From Gammaproteobacteria bacterium (GTDB taxonomy: Bacteria; Pseudomonadota; Gammaproteobacteria; UBA4575), in the NCBI GenBank assembly GCA_033344735.1, contig JAWPMW010000001.1, positions 372,001 through 436,000 on the forward strand: a DNA stretch of 64,000 nucleotides. Reading direction: 5' to 3'. Under the pieces are notes generated by a model. That model was given only the letters and a program-made list of their open reading frames with translations. It was not told where the DNA came from and searched no databases. This document shows, one piece after another, positions 32,580-42,522 of this stretch (position 1 is its first letter; every line of letters begins with the position of its first letter). A program made the position numbers and the translations under genes.

Positions 32580-33305
32580 ATGATTGAAATTGAAAATTTA
32601 GTCAAAAAATTTGGTCCTTTAACCGCAGTCAATGATATTTCCTTCTCCGTAGAGCCCGGGCAAGTTCTGGGTTTTCTTGGCCCCAATGGAGCAGGAAAAT
32701 CAACCACAATGAAAATGATAACCGGTTTTCTTGCACCTACCTCAGGTTCAATTCGTGTGTGTGGCCACAAGGTTGAAGGTGATTCTCTGCAAGCTAAAAA
32801 AGAGCTTGGTTACCTCCCCGAGGGTGCTCCTAGCTATGGAGAAATGACGCCCTACCAGTTTCTGCAGTTTATTAGTGATGTCAGAGGTTTAAAAGGTGTT
32901 AATAGAGCTGAGCGCATAGATACTGTAATTTCGCAGCTGCACTTGCAGCAAGTGATCAATCGTCCAATAGAAACTTTGTCTAAAGGGTTTAAGCGCAGAG
33001 TTGGTCTGTCGCAAGCAATCCTACACGACCCTAAAGTGTTAATTCTTGATGAGCCTACTGATGGTTTGGATCCAAATCAGAAATACGAAGTGCGAGAATT
33101 AATCAAAGGGATGGCTAAAGACAAAATTGTAGTGATTTCGACACATATATTAGAAGAGGTCGATGCAGTATGTTCACAGGCTATAATTATTGCTAATGGA
33201 AAAGTCGTGGTTAATGAAACACCGAAGGAATTGATTTCAAGATCACCAACGGGTCGACTGGATGATGTGTTTAGAGAGATAACATCTAGGGAGGGCTTAT
33301 CATGA
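32580..33305 (+). CDS. ABC transporter ATP-binding protein (GldA-like)
   Basis: A 241-residue ABC ATPase of the ABC-2 export type. It has Walker A GPNGAGKST at about residues 38-46, a modified ABC signature LSKGFKRRVGLSQA (about 134-147), Walker B VLILDEPTDGLDP (about 157-169) and the switch His in STHILEEV. It couples ATP hydrolysis to the permease encoded next, whose ATG overlaps its stop by 4 bases. Together with the GldF-, GldG- and DUF4340-type genes it forms a four-gene operon. In Bacteroidetes the GldA-F-G complex is needed for gliding; in gammaproteobacteria the substrate and role are not known. Confidence 0.88.
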   Translation: MIEIENLVKKFGPLTAVNDISFSVEPGQVLGFLGPNGAGKSTTMKMITGFLAPTSGSIRVCGHKVEGDSLQAKKELGYLPEGAPSYGEMTPYQFLQFISDVRGLKGVNRAERIDTVISQLHLQQVINRPIETLSKGFKRRVGLSQAILHDPKVLILDEPTDGLDPNQKYEVRELIKGMAKDKIVVISTHILEEVDAVCSQAIIIANGKVVVNETPKELISRSPTGRLDDVFREITSREGLS

Positions 33306-34036
33306 AAAATATAGGGATTATTTTTAAACGCGAGTTGATAAGTTATTTCGCAACACCAGTAGCTTATGTCTTTATTGTTATATTTTTAGTGCTCAGTGGG
33401 GCATTAACATTTCATATGGGTGGTTTTTATGAGCGTGGCCAGGCAGATCTTGCGCCATTCTTTAATTTTCATCCTTGGTTATATCTGTTTCTCGTGCCGG
33501 CCATCTCTATGCGCTTGTGGGCTGAGGAGCGCAAGTCAGGAAATATTGAATTATTATTGACCTTACCTATAACCATGATTGAAGCAGTAATTGGCAAGTT
33601 CTTGGCTGCGTGGTTATTTACTGCTATAGCGTTGTTTTTGACTTTCCCATTATGGATTACTGTTAACTATTTAGGTGACCCTGATAATGGAGTCATTCTT
33701 GCAGCTTATATTGGTAGCTTGTTAATGGCAGGTGGATTTTTAGCCATTGGTGCATGTATTTCTGCCACTACGAAGAATCAAGTGATTGCTTTTATTATTA
33801 GTGTAGTGATTTGTTTTGCTTTTTTATTGAGTGGTTTCCCTATTGTGCTAGATTTTTTCCGAGGTTGGGCGCCGCAATATATGGTAGATGCAATTGCTTC
33901 ATTGAGTTTTTTGACTCATTACACATCGATTAGTAAAGGTGTGATTGATCTACGCGATATTATTTATTTCGCGACATTAATTGGTTCCTGGTTGTATGCC
34001 AATGCAGTAGTTATTGAAATGAAGAAGGCTAGTTAA
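33302..34036 (+). CDS. ABC-2 type permease (GldF-like)
   Basis: A 244-residue membrane protein with six predicted helices: the ELISYFATPVAYVFIVIFLVL N-terminal helix, a large middle loop with RLWAEERKSGNIELLLTLPI typical of ABC-2 exporters, then four further helices. It should be the transmembrane partner of the preceding ATPase, with which it overlaps by 4 bases, and it is followed 2 bases later by the GldG-like gene. The export substrate is unknown. Confidence 0.86.
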   Translation: MKNIGIIFKRELISYFATPVAYVFIVIFLVLSGALTFHMGGFYERGQADLAPFFNFHPWLYLFLVPAISMRLWAEERKSGNIELLLTLPITMIEAVIGKFLAAWLFTAIALFLTFPLWITVNYLGDPDNGVILAAYIGSLLMAGGFLAIGACISATTKNQVIAFIISVVICFAFLLSGFPIVLDFFRGWAPQYMVDAIASLSFLTHYTSISKGVIDLRDIIYFATLIGSWLYANAVVIEMKKAS

Positions 34037-34038
34037 CT

Positions 34039-35922
34039 ATGAGTTCTGAAAAAACAATGAGTAAAACAATCAGCTACTCAGGATTAGTAATCCTTGCGAT
34101 TTTGTTTGTCCTAGTGAATATGGTGAGTGGTAATCTTTTTAAAAGTTTACGCATGGATTTAACTGAAGATAAGCTATATACACTTTCTTCTGGAACATTA
34201 AATATTTTAAAAAGTATCCAAGAGCCAATTACCTTGCATTATTTCTTTTCTGATCAGGCAAGCCAAGAAATTCCACAGTTAAGAACCTATGCAAATAGAG
34301 TGCGAGAGCTGTTGCAAGAATATGCGCAATTATCAAATGGAAAAATAACCTTACATGTTATTGATCCTGTTGCTTATTCAGAAGAGGAAGATCAAGCAGC
34401 GGAATTTGGTTTGCAAGGTGTGCCGACCGGGCCCGGAGGAAATACTATTTATTTTGGTTTAGCAGGTAGTAACTCGGTGGGTGAATCCAGGCTGATTCCT
34501 TTTTTTCAGCCAAATAAAGAACAATTCTTAGAATATGATGTGACAAAATTAATATATACGTTATTAAATTCTAAGAAACCTGTAGTAGGTTTGATATCAA
34601 AAGTACCTATGTTTTCTTCTTTTGATATTGAAACTCAAAAAATTCGTGATCCATGGGTGATTACAAGTCAATTGCAACAGTTGTTTGAAGTGAAAAATAT
34701 CGATTTCACAGCATCTTCATTTGATAAGGATATGGAATTGTTGATGCTAGTACATCCCAAGGATCTTAGTAAAAAAACATTATACGCAATTGATCAATAC
34801 GTTTTGAATGGTGGTAATTTAATTGTTTATGTTGACCCATATGCAGAAGCAGATGTGCCAGCAGTAAATCCTGAATCGCCCATTGAGTCGGCGGGTGTAC
34901 GTAGCTCTAGTCTAAAATTGCTGTTTGATGCATGGGGAATTGATTATTCGCCAGCATCTGTTGTGGGTGATCGTAAATATGCCTTGGCTGTAGATGTGGG
35001 AAATGGTCAGCAAGAGCGTCATTACTCTATATTAGGTCTAGATAAGCAAGCTTTTCAAGACGATGATGTAATCACTTCAAGTTTGGATTTTGTCACAGTT
35101 GCTATGGCTGGTTCAGTGAAGCCTAAAGAAGGTGCAGATGTAACTTTTGAGCCGTTAATACACTCTAGTAGTGAAGCAGCACTATTTGAAAGTTCTAAAT
35201 TTAGATTTTTGCCTAAGTTGTCGAGCTTATCAGAGGACTTCACGCCCTCTAAAGAAGAGTATGTGATCGCAGGACGATTCCAGATGCAGCCAAATTCAGC
35301 TTTCCCGAATGGAGCTCCAGAAGATGCAGAAGTTAAAACGGAGCATGTTAAAAAAGCAGCGAATTCGGTTAATGTCATCGTAGTGACAGATGTTGATATG
35401 CTGACTGATCGTATGTGGGTAAATGTGCAAGACTTTTTGGGACAGAAAATTACTGATGCATGGGCTTCAAATGGTGATTTCGCAGTTAACGCTGTGGATA
35501 ATTTGTTGGGTAGTTCGGATTTGATCAGCGTGCGTGGTCGAGCGACTGCAACAAAGCCGTTTACTCGTGTAGAAGAATTGCGTCGTGAGGCAGATGACCA
35601 GTTCCGAGTTCAAGAGCAAAGTCTACAAAACAAATTGAGAGGTGCTGAACAAAAGATTGCTCAATTGCAATCGCAACGTGATGACCAAAGCTCTATGATT
35701 TTGAGTCCAGAGCAGAGTGCTGAAATCCAACGTTTTCAAGCAGAAAAATTACAAGTAAGAAAAGAGCTAAGAAAAGTTCGTCACGAATTAGATAAAAACA
35801 TTCACAGCTTAGGTGCATGGCTAAAAGCGATCAATATTGGTTTGATGCCAGTGATTTTAACCATTCTTGCATTAGTGTTATCTGCTTTACGTATTAAAAA
35901 GCGAGTTCAACAACGCGCGTAA
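34039..35922 (+). CDS. GldG-like ABC-associated membrane protein
   Basis: A 627-residue protein with one N-terminal helix (about residues 15-32) and one near the C-terminus (about 600-620). The large periplasmic part between them includes the GldG family features MDLTEDKLYTLSSGT near residues 37-51, ITLHYFFSD and a DUF4350-like core with VLNGGNLIVYVDPYAE (about 255-270). A coiled coil rich in Gln and Glu occupies about 510-590. It likely anchors the ABC complex to the envelope. Downstream, after 4 bases, is the DUF4340 gene. The role in this organism is not known. Confidence 0.82.
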   Translation: MSSEKTMSKTISYSGLVILAILFVLVNMVSGNLFKSLRMDLTEDKLYTLSSGTLNILKSIQEPITLHYFFSDQASQEIPQLRTYANRVRELLQEYAQLSNGKITLHVIDPVAYSEEEDQAAEFGLQGVPTGPGGNTIYFGLAGSNSVGESRLIPFFQPNKEQFLEYDVTKLIYTLLNSKKPVVGLISKVPMFSSFDIETQKIRDPWVITSQLQQLFEVKNIDFTASSFDKDMELLMLVHPKDLSKKTLYAIDQYVLNGGNLIVYVDPYAEADVPAVNPESPIESAGVRSSSLKLLFDAWGIDYSPASVVGDRKYALAVDVGNGQQERHYSILGLDKQAFQDDDVITSSLDFVTVAMAGSVKPKEGADVTFEPLIHSSSEAALFESSKFRFLPKLSSLSEDFTPSKEEYVIAGRFQMQPNSAFPNGAPEDAEVKTEHVKKAANSVNVIVVTDVDMLTDRMWVNVQDFLGQKITDAWASNGDFAVNAVDNLLGSSDLISVRGRATATKPFTRVEELRREADDQFRVQEQSLQNKLRGAEQKIAQLQSQRDDQSSMILSPEQSAEIQRFQAEKLQVRKELRKVRHELDKNIHSLGAWLKAINIGLMPVILTILALVLSALRIKKRVQQRA

Positions 35923-35926
35923 TATT

Positions 35927-36967
35927 ATGAATACAAAATCTCTTGCTATATTAATTATTTTTTTACTTGTCGGTGCGGGTGTATATTTTTTCTCTACAGC
36001 AAAAAATAGTATTAACACATCAGAAAGTATTAATTCTGAAATCATACCCGCACTGCAGCCAGCACTTAATGATATTGCTGAACTGCAAGTCATTGGCGCA
36101 GGTAGTCAAGTATTATCAACTTTGTTGCGCAGTGACTCAGGATGGTTAGTTAAAGAAAGAAACCAGTATCCCGCTGATATTTCAAAAATACGTTCCGCGT
36201 TACTAAGTTTGGCGGAAGCTAAAATTGTAGAGCAAAAAACATCTAATCCAGAATTATATAATAAGTTAGGTGTCGAAAGTATTGAGCAGAGCGATGCACA
36301 AGGTATTAAAGCTGTTGTTCGCTATGGTGCGCAGACAAGCGAATTAATAGTAGGTAAGCCTGGACCACAAATAAACAAGTCCCGATATGTACGTATCGCA
36401 GGTAAAGAAACCAGTTGGTTGATTGATCGAAAAATTGACTTGAAACACCAGCCAGATTACTGGTTGAGAAAAGATATCCTAAGTATTGAGCCTAGCGAAG
36501 TTGCTGCGGTCACTATCTTGTTAGGTGACAATTCAAAATTAGATATTAAAAGCACTCAGGAAGAAGAAAAATTTGAAGTTACAAATTTAACCGATCCAAA
36601 TTCACAAGTTATTGAAGCAGAGTTACATCAAGTCACTAATGCTTTATCTTCGTTTCAGCTGCTTGATGTTGCAAAAAGTGCAGATTTTGAAGATGCGAAG
36701 CCTACTATGAATGTTAAGTATCAATTAAAGACTGGCGTTGATATAAATATTGCTGCATATGAGTTGGAAAAAGATCATTATGCTGCTCTAAATATTCGAC
36801 TTAGTTCACACATTAACGAAGAGCAAAAGTCCAAGGCTGAGGAATATATTGATAAATTAACCCAGTTAACATCAGGGTGGGTGTATAAGATACCTAATGT
36901 TACTTACGAATCCATGAATAAACGCGAAGCAGATGTGCTCGCAATCACTGAAGACCAGTTAAATTAG
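35927..36967 (+). CDS. DUF4340 domain-containing envelope protein
   Basis: A 346-residue protein with an N-terminal membrane anchor or uncleaved signal (about residues 4-22) and one or two DUF4340 repeats. The family pattern is seen in SGWLVKERNQYPADISKIRSALLSLAEAKIVEQKT (two stretches of which match the DUF4340 core) and in a C-terminal SGWVYKIPNVTYESM. It is almost always encoded after GldG-like genes. It is the last gene of the ABC operon and is convergent with purB, with one base between the coding ends. Confidence 0.82.
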   Translation: MNTKSLAILIIFLLVGAGVYFFSTAKNSINTSESINSEIIPALQPALNDIAELQVIGAGSQVLSTLLRSDSGWLVKERNQYPADISKIRSALLSLAEAKIVEQKTSNPELYNKLGVESIEQSDAQGIKAVVRYGAQTSELIVGKPGPQINKSRYVRIAGKETSWLIDRKIDLKHQPDYWLRKDILSIEPSEVAAVTILLGDNSKLDIKSTQEEEKFEVTNLTDPNSQVIEAELHQVTNALSSFQLLDVAKSADFEDAKPTMNVKYQLKTGVDINIAAYELEKDHYAALNIRLSSHINEEQKSKAEEYIDKLTQLTSGWVYKIPNVTYESMNKREADVLAITEDQLN

Positions 36968-36968
36968 A

Positions 36969-38423
<1,455 letters not shown>

Positions 38424-38442
38424 TTAGAAATAGGAAAACAAT

Positions 38443-39822
38443 ATGTGTAGTGACAAATACAGAATAGAAAAAGACAGCATGGGTGAGTTACAAGTCCCTA
38501 AAGGCGCTTTATATGGTGCTCAAACTCAGCGTGCGGTGAATAATTTCCCTGTCAGCGGCTTGACTATGCCAAGAGAGTTTATAAAAGCTTTAGGATTATT
38601 AAAAGCTTCTTGTGCAATGGCTAATCAAGAGCTGGGCTTGCTAGACCATAAAATAGCCAATGCCATTGTCGATGCAGCAAAAAAAGTCAGTAGTGGCGAA
38701 CTTGATGAACATTTCCCAGTGGATGTTTTTCAAACTGGTTCAGGGACTAGCAGTAATATGAATACCAATGAAGTGATCTCTCATATTGCTTCTGTGGATG
38801 TGCATCCAAATGATCACGTCAATATGGGACAAAGCTCTAATGATATTATTCCTACAGCGATTCATGTCAGCGCATGTCTGGCGATTCATGAAGAATTATT
38901 ACCAGCTCTAGAGCATCTTTCAAATTCTTTGCGTAGTAAAGCTAAACAAGTAGATGGCTACGTAAAAACTGGCCGCACCCATCTTATGGATGCCATGCCA
39001 GTCACTTTGGGACAAGAATTGAATGCTTGGGCGACACAAATTGAAAATGGCCAAGCGAGAATTAAACATGCATTAGGCTTTTTATATGAGCTTGCTCAAG
39101 GAGGCACAGCCGTTGGCACAGGTATTAATGCTCATCCTGATTTTGCCGACAAATTAGTTAAGCATCTTACCTCGTTAACAAATATTCCATTTAGTACTAA
39201 GCCAGATAAGTTTGAAGCATTAAGCTCACAAGACGCTGCGGTAGAAATGAGCGGACAGTTAAAAACTGTGGCAGTTAGTATGATGAAAATTGCAAATGAT
39301 CTACGTTGGATGAACTCTGGACCACTTGCTGGTCTGGGTGAAATTGCATTACCAGCATTACAACCAGGCAGTAGTATTATGCCGGGAAAAGTGAACCCGG
39401 TAATTCCAGAAGCAACCGCCATGGTATGTGCACAAGTCATTGGTAATGACGCGACCATTACCGTTGCTGGTCAAGCCGGAAACTTCCAATTAAATGTGAT
39501 GCTACCAGTGATTGCTTATAATTTAATCCAAAGTATCAAGATATTGGCGAATAGCGCCCGCCTAATGGCGGATAAAGCAATTGATGATTTTGCGGTGAAT
39601 GAAGAAGCGTTAACAGATGCTTTGAGTCGTAACCCAATTCTTGTAACAGCTATTAATAGTGTGATCGGGTATGAAAAAGGGGCGGCTGTTGCTAAGAAAG
39701 CATATGCAGAGGGGCTAACTGTGATCGAGTCCGCAATGCAGTTAACAGATCTGTCAGAAGAAGAGCTTGTCAAGCTTCTAGACCCGGCTCAACTGACGAA
39801 AGGTGGCATTCAGGGTCTCTAG
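38443..39822 (+). CDS. fumC: Class II fumarate hydratase FumC
   Basis: Oxygen-stable, iron-independent fumarase interconverting fumarate and malate in the TCA cycle. The 459-residue protein is full length for the family. It shows TGSGTSSNMNTNEV near residues 97-110, the active-site GRTHLMDAMPVTLGQE near 182-197 and the signature GSSIMPGKVNPVIPEA near 314-329 with the catalytic Ser. It is divergent from purB, which belongs to the same superfamily and also produces fumarate. No strong terminator follows before the EAL gene. Confidence 0.96.
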   Translation: MCSDKYRIEKDSMGELQVPKGALYGAQTQRAVNNFPVSGLTMPREFIKALGLLKASCAMANQELGLLDHKIANAIVDAAKKVSSGELDEHFPVDVFQTGSGTSSNMNTNEVISHIASVDVHPNDHVNMGQSSNDIIPTAIHVSACLAIHEELLPALEHLSNSLRSKAKQVDGYVKTGRTHLMDAMPVTLGQELNAWATQIENGQARIKHALGFLYELAQGGTAVGTGINAHPDFADKLVKHLTSLTNIPFSTKPDKFEALSSQDAAVEMSGQLKTVAVSMMKIANDLRWMNSGPLAGLGEIALPALQPGSSIMPGKVNPVIPEATAMVCAQVIGNDATITVAGQAGNFQLNVMLPVIAYNLIQSIKILANSARLMADKAIDDFAVNEEALTDALSRNPILVTAINSVIGYEKGAAVAKKAYAEGLTVIESAMQLTDLSEEELVKLLDPAQLTKGGIQGL

Positions 39823-39881
39823 TTTTTTAGAGTGTAGAACAATCCGATAAATCACTGTAGTTACTTGTATACAATAGGGTT

Positions 39882-41495
39882 ATGCAAGTAACTACAGTTT
39901 TCCAGTTCTTCTATCTGGCATTTGTCGCTGGATTAAGTGCCTTCGCTTTTGTGCGGTTGCACAAGCGTGTTCCTATTAAATATGAATCACGCATGTCTAT
40001 TGGTGCCTTGCTATTTTTAGCATTCTTTGTGTTCTTGGTCAGTGCATTACTATTTCTAGTTTTCGGCATTATCTTTATTTCTGAAATCAGCTTGGCTGTT
40101 TATACAGGTGGAGCACTGTTAATTATTTGTAGCATCGTTTTCTTGCTCGCTTCTAATATTGTGGTTAAAGAGCGAGAGTATTTCAGGCAACTTGAAAAAA
40201 GACAGACAGAACATGATTCAAGTACTGGCTTGCCTAAGTATCCTATCTTTTTAGAAAGAACTAAGAGAGCATTAACTAAACATAGTTTAGATAGCCCTTA
40301 CTATCCTGCAGTTATGGTCATTTTAATTTCTGGTTTGCGCCAGCTGGATCGGCGTGTGGGCTTTGGTGTTTCCGACTTTGTCATAAGAACTGTTGCTCAA
40401 CGAATTCATGCGACACTAAGAACAACAGACTATGTAGCAAGGTTGAATGAAAATTTATTTGCAGTGTATGTTAATGATCTTAAACAGCGTGAAAATGTTC
40501 ATACAATTTGTGAGAACATATTAAAGAGTATAAAAGTGCCTGTACAAGTTGCCACAGAACAAGCGCCCATATTCCCTTTTATTGGCGTGGCATATTATAA
40601 AGATCATCCCTTTGATGAAGTATTGAAGTATGCTCAGTCTGCCGCATTAGAAGCGTGTGATCGTGGAATGGAAGTGATTGTGGCCGATGCAATCACCCCT
40701 GTTCAAAAGGCAGATAATGACATTCTGACTGTGTTACAACGAGGTTTAGAAGAAAAGTCATTCCAGCTTTACTACCAACCTCAAGTATCTTTAAAAGAAT
40801 TACAAGTTATCGGTGTAGAAGCACTAATTCGTTTGCCTGAAGAAAACTGGTTATCAATTGGCACGGGTGAGTTAGTTGAGCTTGCAGAAAGAAATGGAAT
40901 GATTCATCAGTTAGATTTACTTGTATTTGAGATGTTATTTGAACAAGTCGATCTTTGGGTAGAGAAAGAATTAAAGATTAGAGTGGCTGTTAATATGTCT
41001 ATTAAGAGTTTCAAGAATCACTCTTTATTAGATTATATAATCGAAACGCTAGAAAATAACCCGCGTTATGGTAAGCGACTTAAAATTGAAATTACAGAAA
41101 CAGCTAGTCTGGACGATGTTAAAGAAATGCTTGATTTTATGAAGCAAGTGACACCTCATGGCGTTCTATTCTGTATAGATGATTTTGGTACGCAGTATTC
41201 ATCTATGGAATATTTGCAGCGTCTGCCTGTGCATGAGGTCAAGATAGATAAAAGTTTTGTATTAAGTGCTTTAAGTGATAATTCTAGTGAAAAGATTGTT
41301 CGTTCAGTGATTCAGCTAGCGCATAGTTTAAATCTGTCTGTCACGGCAGAAGGCGTTGAAAATGAACAAATGTTAAATTTTCTTCGTTCATGGAAATGCG
41401 ACCAGGCTCAAGGCTTTTACTTTTCACAAGCTCTATCTGCTGAAGAATTTGAAATCTATTTAAGTGAACAGGAAAATAAGGAAGTATCGGCTTAA
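39882..41495 (+). CDS. Cyclic-di-GMP phosphodiesterase with degenerate GGDEF and intact EAL domain
   Basis: A 537-residue membrane signalling protein. Two or three hydrophobic segments fill the first 90 residues. A GGDEF-like domain follows (about 110-260), but its active loop reads NENLF instead of GGDEF, so it is unlikely to make c-di-GMP and may be a regulatory domain. The EAL domain (about 275-530) has all the residues usually required: EALIR, VNMSIKSF, EITET, CIDDFGTQYSS, the Lys in VKIDKSF and AEGVEN. It should hydrolyse c-di-GMP to pGpG. It is monocistronic and convergent with the EamA gene. Confidence 0.9.
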   Translation: MQVTTVFQFFYLAFVAGLSAFAFVRLHKRVPIKYESRMSIGALLFLAFFVFLVSALLFLVFGIIFISEISLAVYTGGALLIICSIVFLLASNIVVKEREYFRQLEKRQTEHDSSTGLPKYPIFLERTKRALTKHSLDSPYYPAVMVILISGLRQLDRRVGFGVSDFVIRTVAQRIHATLRTTDYVARLNENLFAVYVNDLKQRENVHTICENILKSIKVPVQVATEQAPIFPFIGVAYYKDHPFDEVLKYAQSAALEACDRGMEVIVADAITPVQKADNDILTVLQRGLEEKSFQLYYQPQVSLKELQVIGVEALIRLPEENWLSIGTGELVELAERNGMIHQLDLLVFEMLFEQVDLWVEKELKIRVAVNMSIKSFKNHSLLDYIIETLENNPRYGKRLKIEITETASLDDVKEMLDFMKQVTPHGVLFCIDDFGTQYSSMEYLQRLPVHEVKIDKSFVLSALSDNSSEKIVRSVIQLAHSLNLSVTAEGVENEQMLNFLRSWKCDQAQGFYFSQALSAEEFEIYLSEQENKEVSA

Positions 41496-41537
41496 TGATT
41501 AGGTAACAGGCGCATGTTTTTCTCGTATCCTGATTAG

Positions 41538-42401
41538 TTATTCATTAGATGGTTTCTTGCTATATAAAATTACTAGTCCTGCTGTAATAATTAATGTGGC
41601 ACCAATGAATGTGTTGATTGCAGGCCATTCATTCCAAAAAAACCAACCGGCAAGGCTTGCCCAGATGATAGAAGAGTAGGTGAATGGTCCTACTTGGCTC
41701 GCAGGCGCCATGTGATAAGCCTTGGTTAAGAAGAATTGTCCTACTGTGCCAACCAAACCTAAGCTAATGAGTAATAGCCATTCTTGGCTGTTAGGCGAAT
41801 ACGTTTCATTAGTGAGCATGGGTACGCTACTAAATAATGTGCCGAAGAATGCAAAGTAAAATACAATTCTTGCTGTTGGTTCTGTGTCAGACATTTTTCT
41901 TATTGATACTTTTGCAGCCGCGGCGAGTGCGCCACCGATTAAACCAATAATTGATGCAAATTGTACTTCTGCAGTGGGATTAAGAAAAACGATCACACCA
42001 AAGAATCCCAGCGCAATTCCAAAATAAGTTTTCGCGCTTACTTTTTCATGAATCCACAGGATTGCAATAATCGGTATAAAAATAGGCCCAGTTAATTTTA
42101 ATAACATTGCGTTAGCCAATTCAATATTAGCAAGTGCGTAGAAGAAGCAATACATTGCCATTAAACCTGTTATCGAGCGTATTAAGTGCATGCCTATGCA
42201 ATTTGTTTTTACATGCGTTAAACGCTGACGAAACAAAAAAGGTGCAAGCACAATGACTGCAAAGACATTACGATAAAATACGAGTTGATAGCTTGGAATG
42301 TTTTCTCCAAGGGTTTTAATGATCATACCCATGGTAGTAAAAAACACTTCGCCCAATATTACGAACAAACTACCAATGACGATGATTTTATTGAAGTGCA
42401 T
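41538..42401 (-). CDS. EamA/DMT-superfamily transporter
   Basis: A 287-residue membrane protein with ten helices in two EamA repeats. The first helix contains FTTMGMIIKTLGENIPSYQLVFYRN, of which the IPSYQ..FYRN part is typical of the S-adenosylmethionine/riboflavin-type EamA group; the second repeat ends with FTYSSIIWASLAGWFFWNEWP. Substrate unknown. It lies downstream of acnB on the same strand, but a terminator separates them. It shows only family-level similarity to the EamA protein at 17,622-18,536. Confidence 0.87.
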   Translation of the reverse strand: MHFNKIIVIGSLFVILGEVFFTTMGMIIKTLGENIPSYQLVFYRNVFAVIVLAPFLFRQRLTHVKTNCIGMHLIRSITGLMAMYCFFYALANIELANAMLLKLTGPIFIPIIAILWIHEKVSAKTYFGIALGFFGVIVFLNPTAEVQFASIIGLIGGALAAAAKVSIRKMSDTEPTARIVFYFAFFGTLFSSVPMLTNETYSPNSQEWLLLISLGLVGTVGQFFLTKAYHMAPASQVGPFTYSSIIWASLAGWFFWNEWPAINTFIGATLIITAGLVILYSKKPSNE

Positions 42402-42473
42402 AGAATAATGTCGCCACGCAAATGACAGGGTAAGTGATAGTTTTAATATTGGATTTCTATTGTATAGATATAA

Positions 42474-42501
42474 AAAAAGGCGAACATCAGTCCGCCTTTT
42501 T
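42474..42501. terminator. Bidirectional Rho-independent terminator after acnB
   Basis: AAAAAGGCG (42474-42482) and CGCCTTTTT (42493-42501) form a perfect 9-base-pair stem with a 10-base loop. The A/T arms give a U tract in either direction. It is 22 bases beyond the acnB stop on the minus strand. Confidence 0.8.
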
Positions 42502-42522
42502 AATCAACGAAATGGAATGTAA

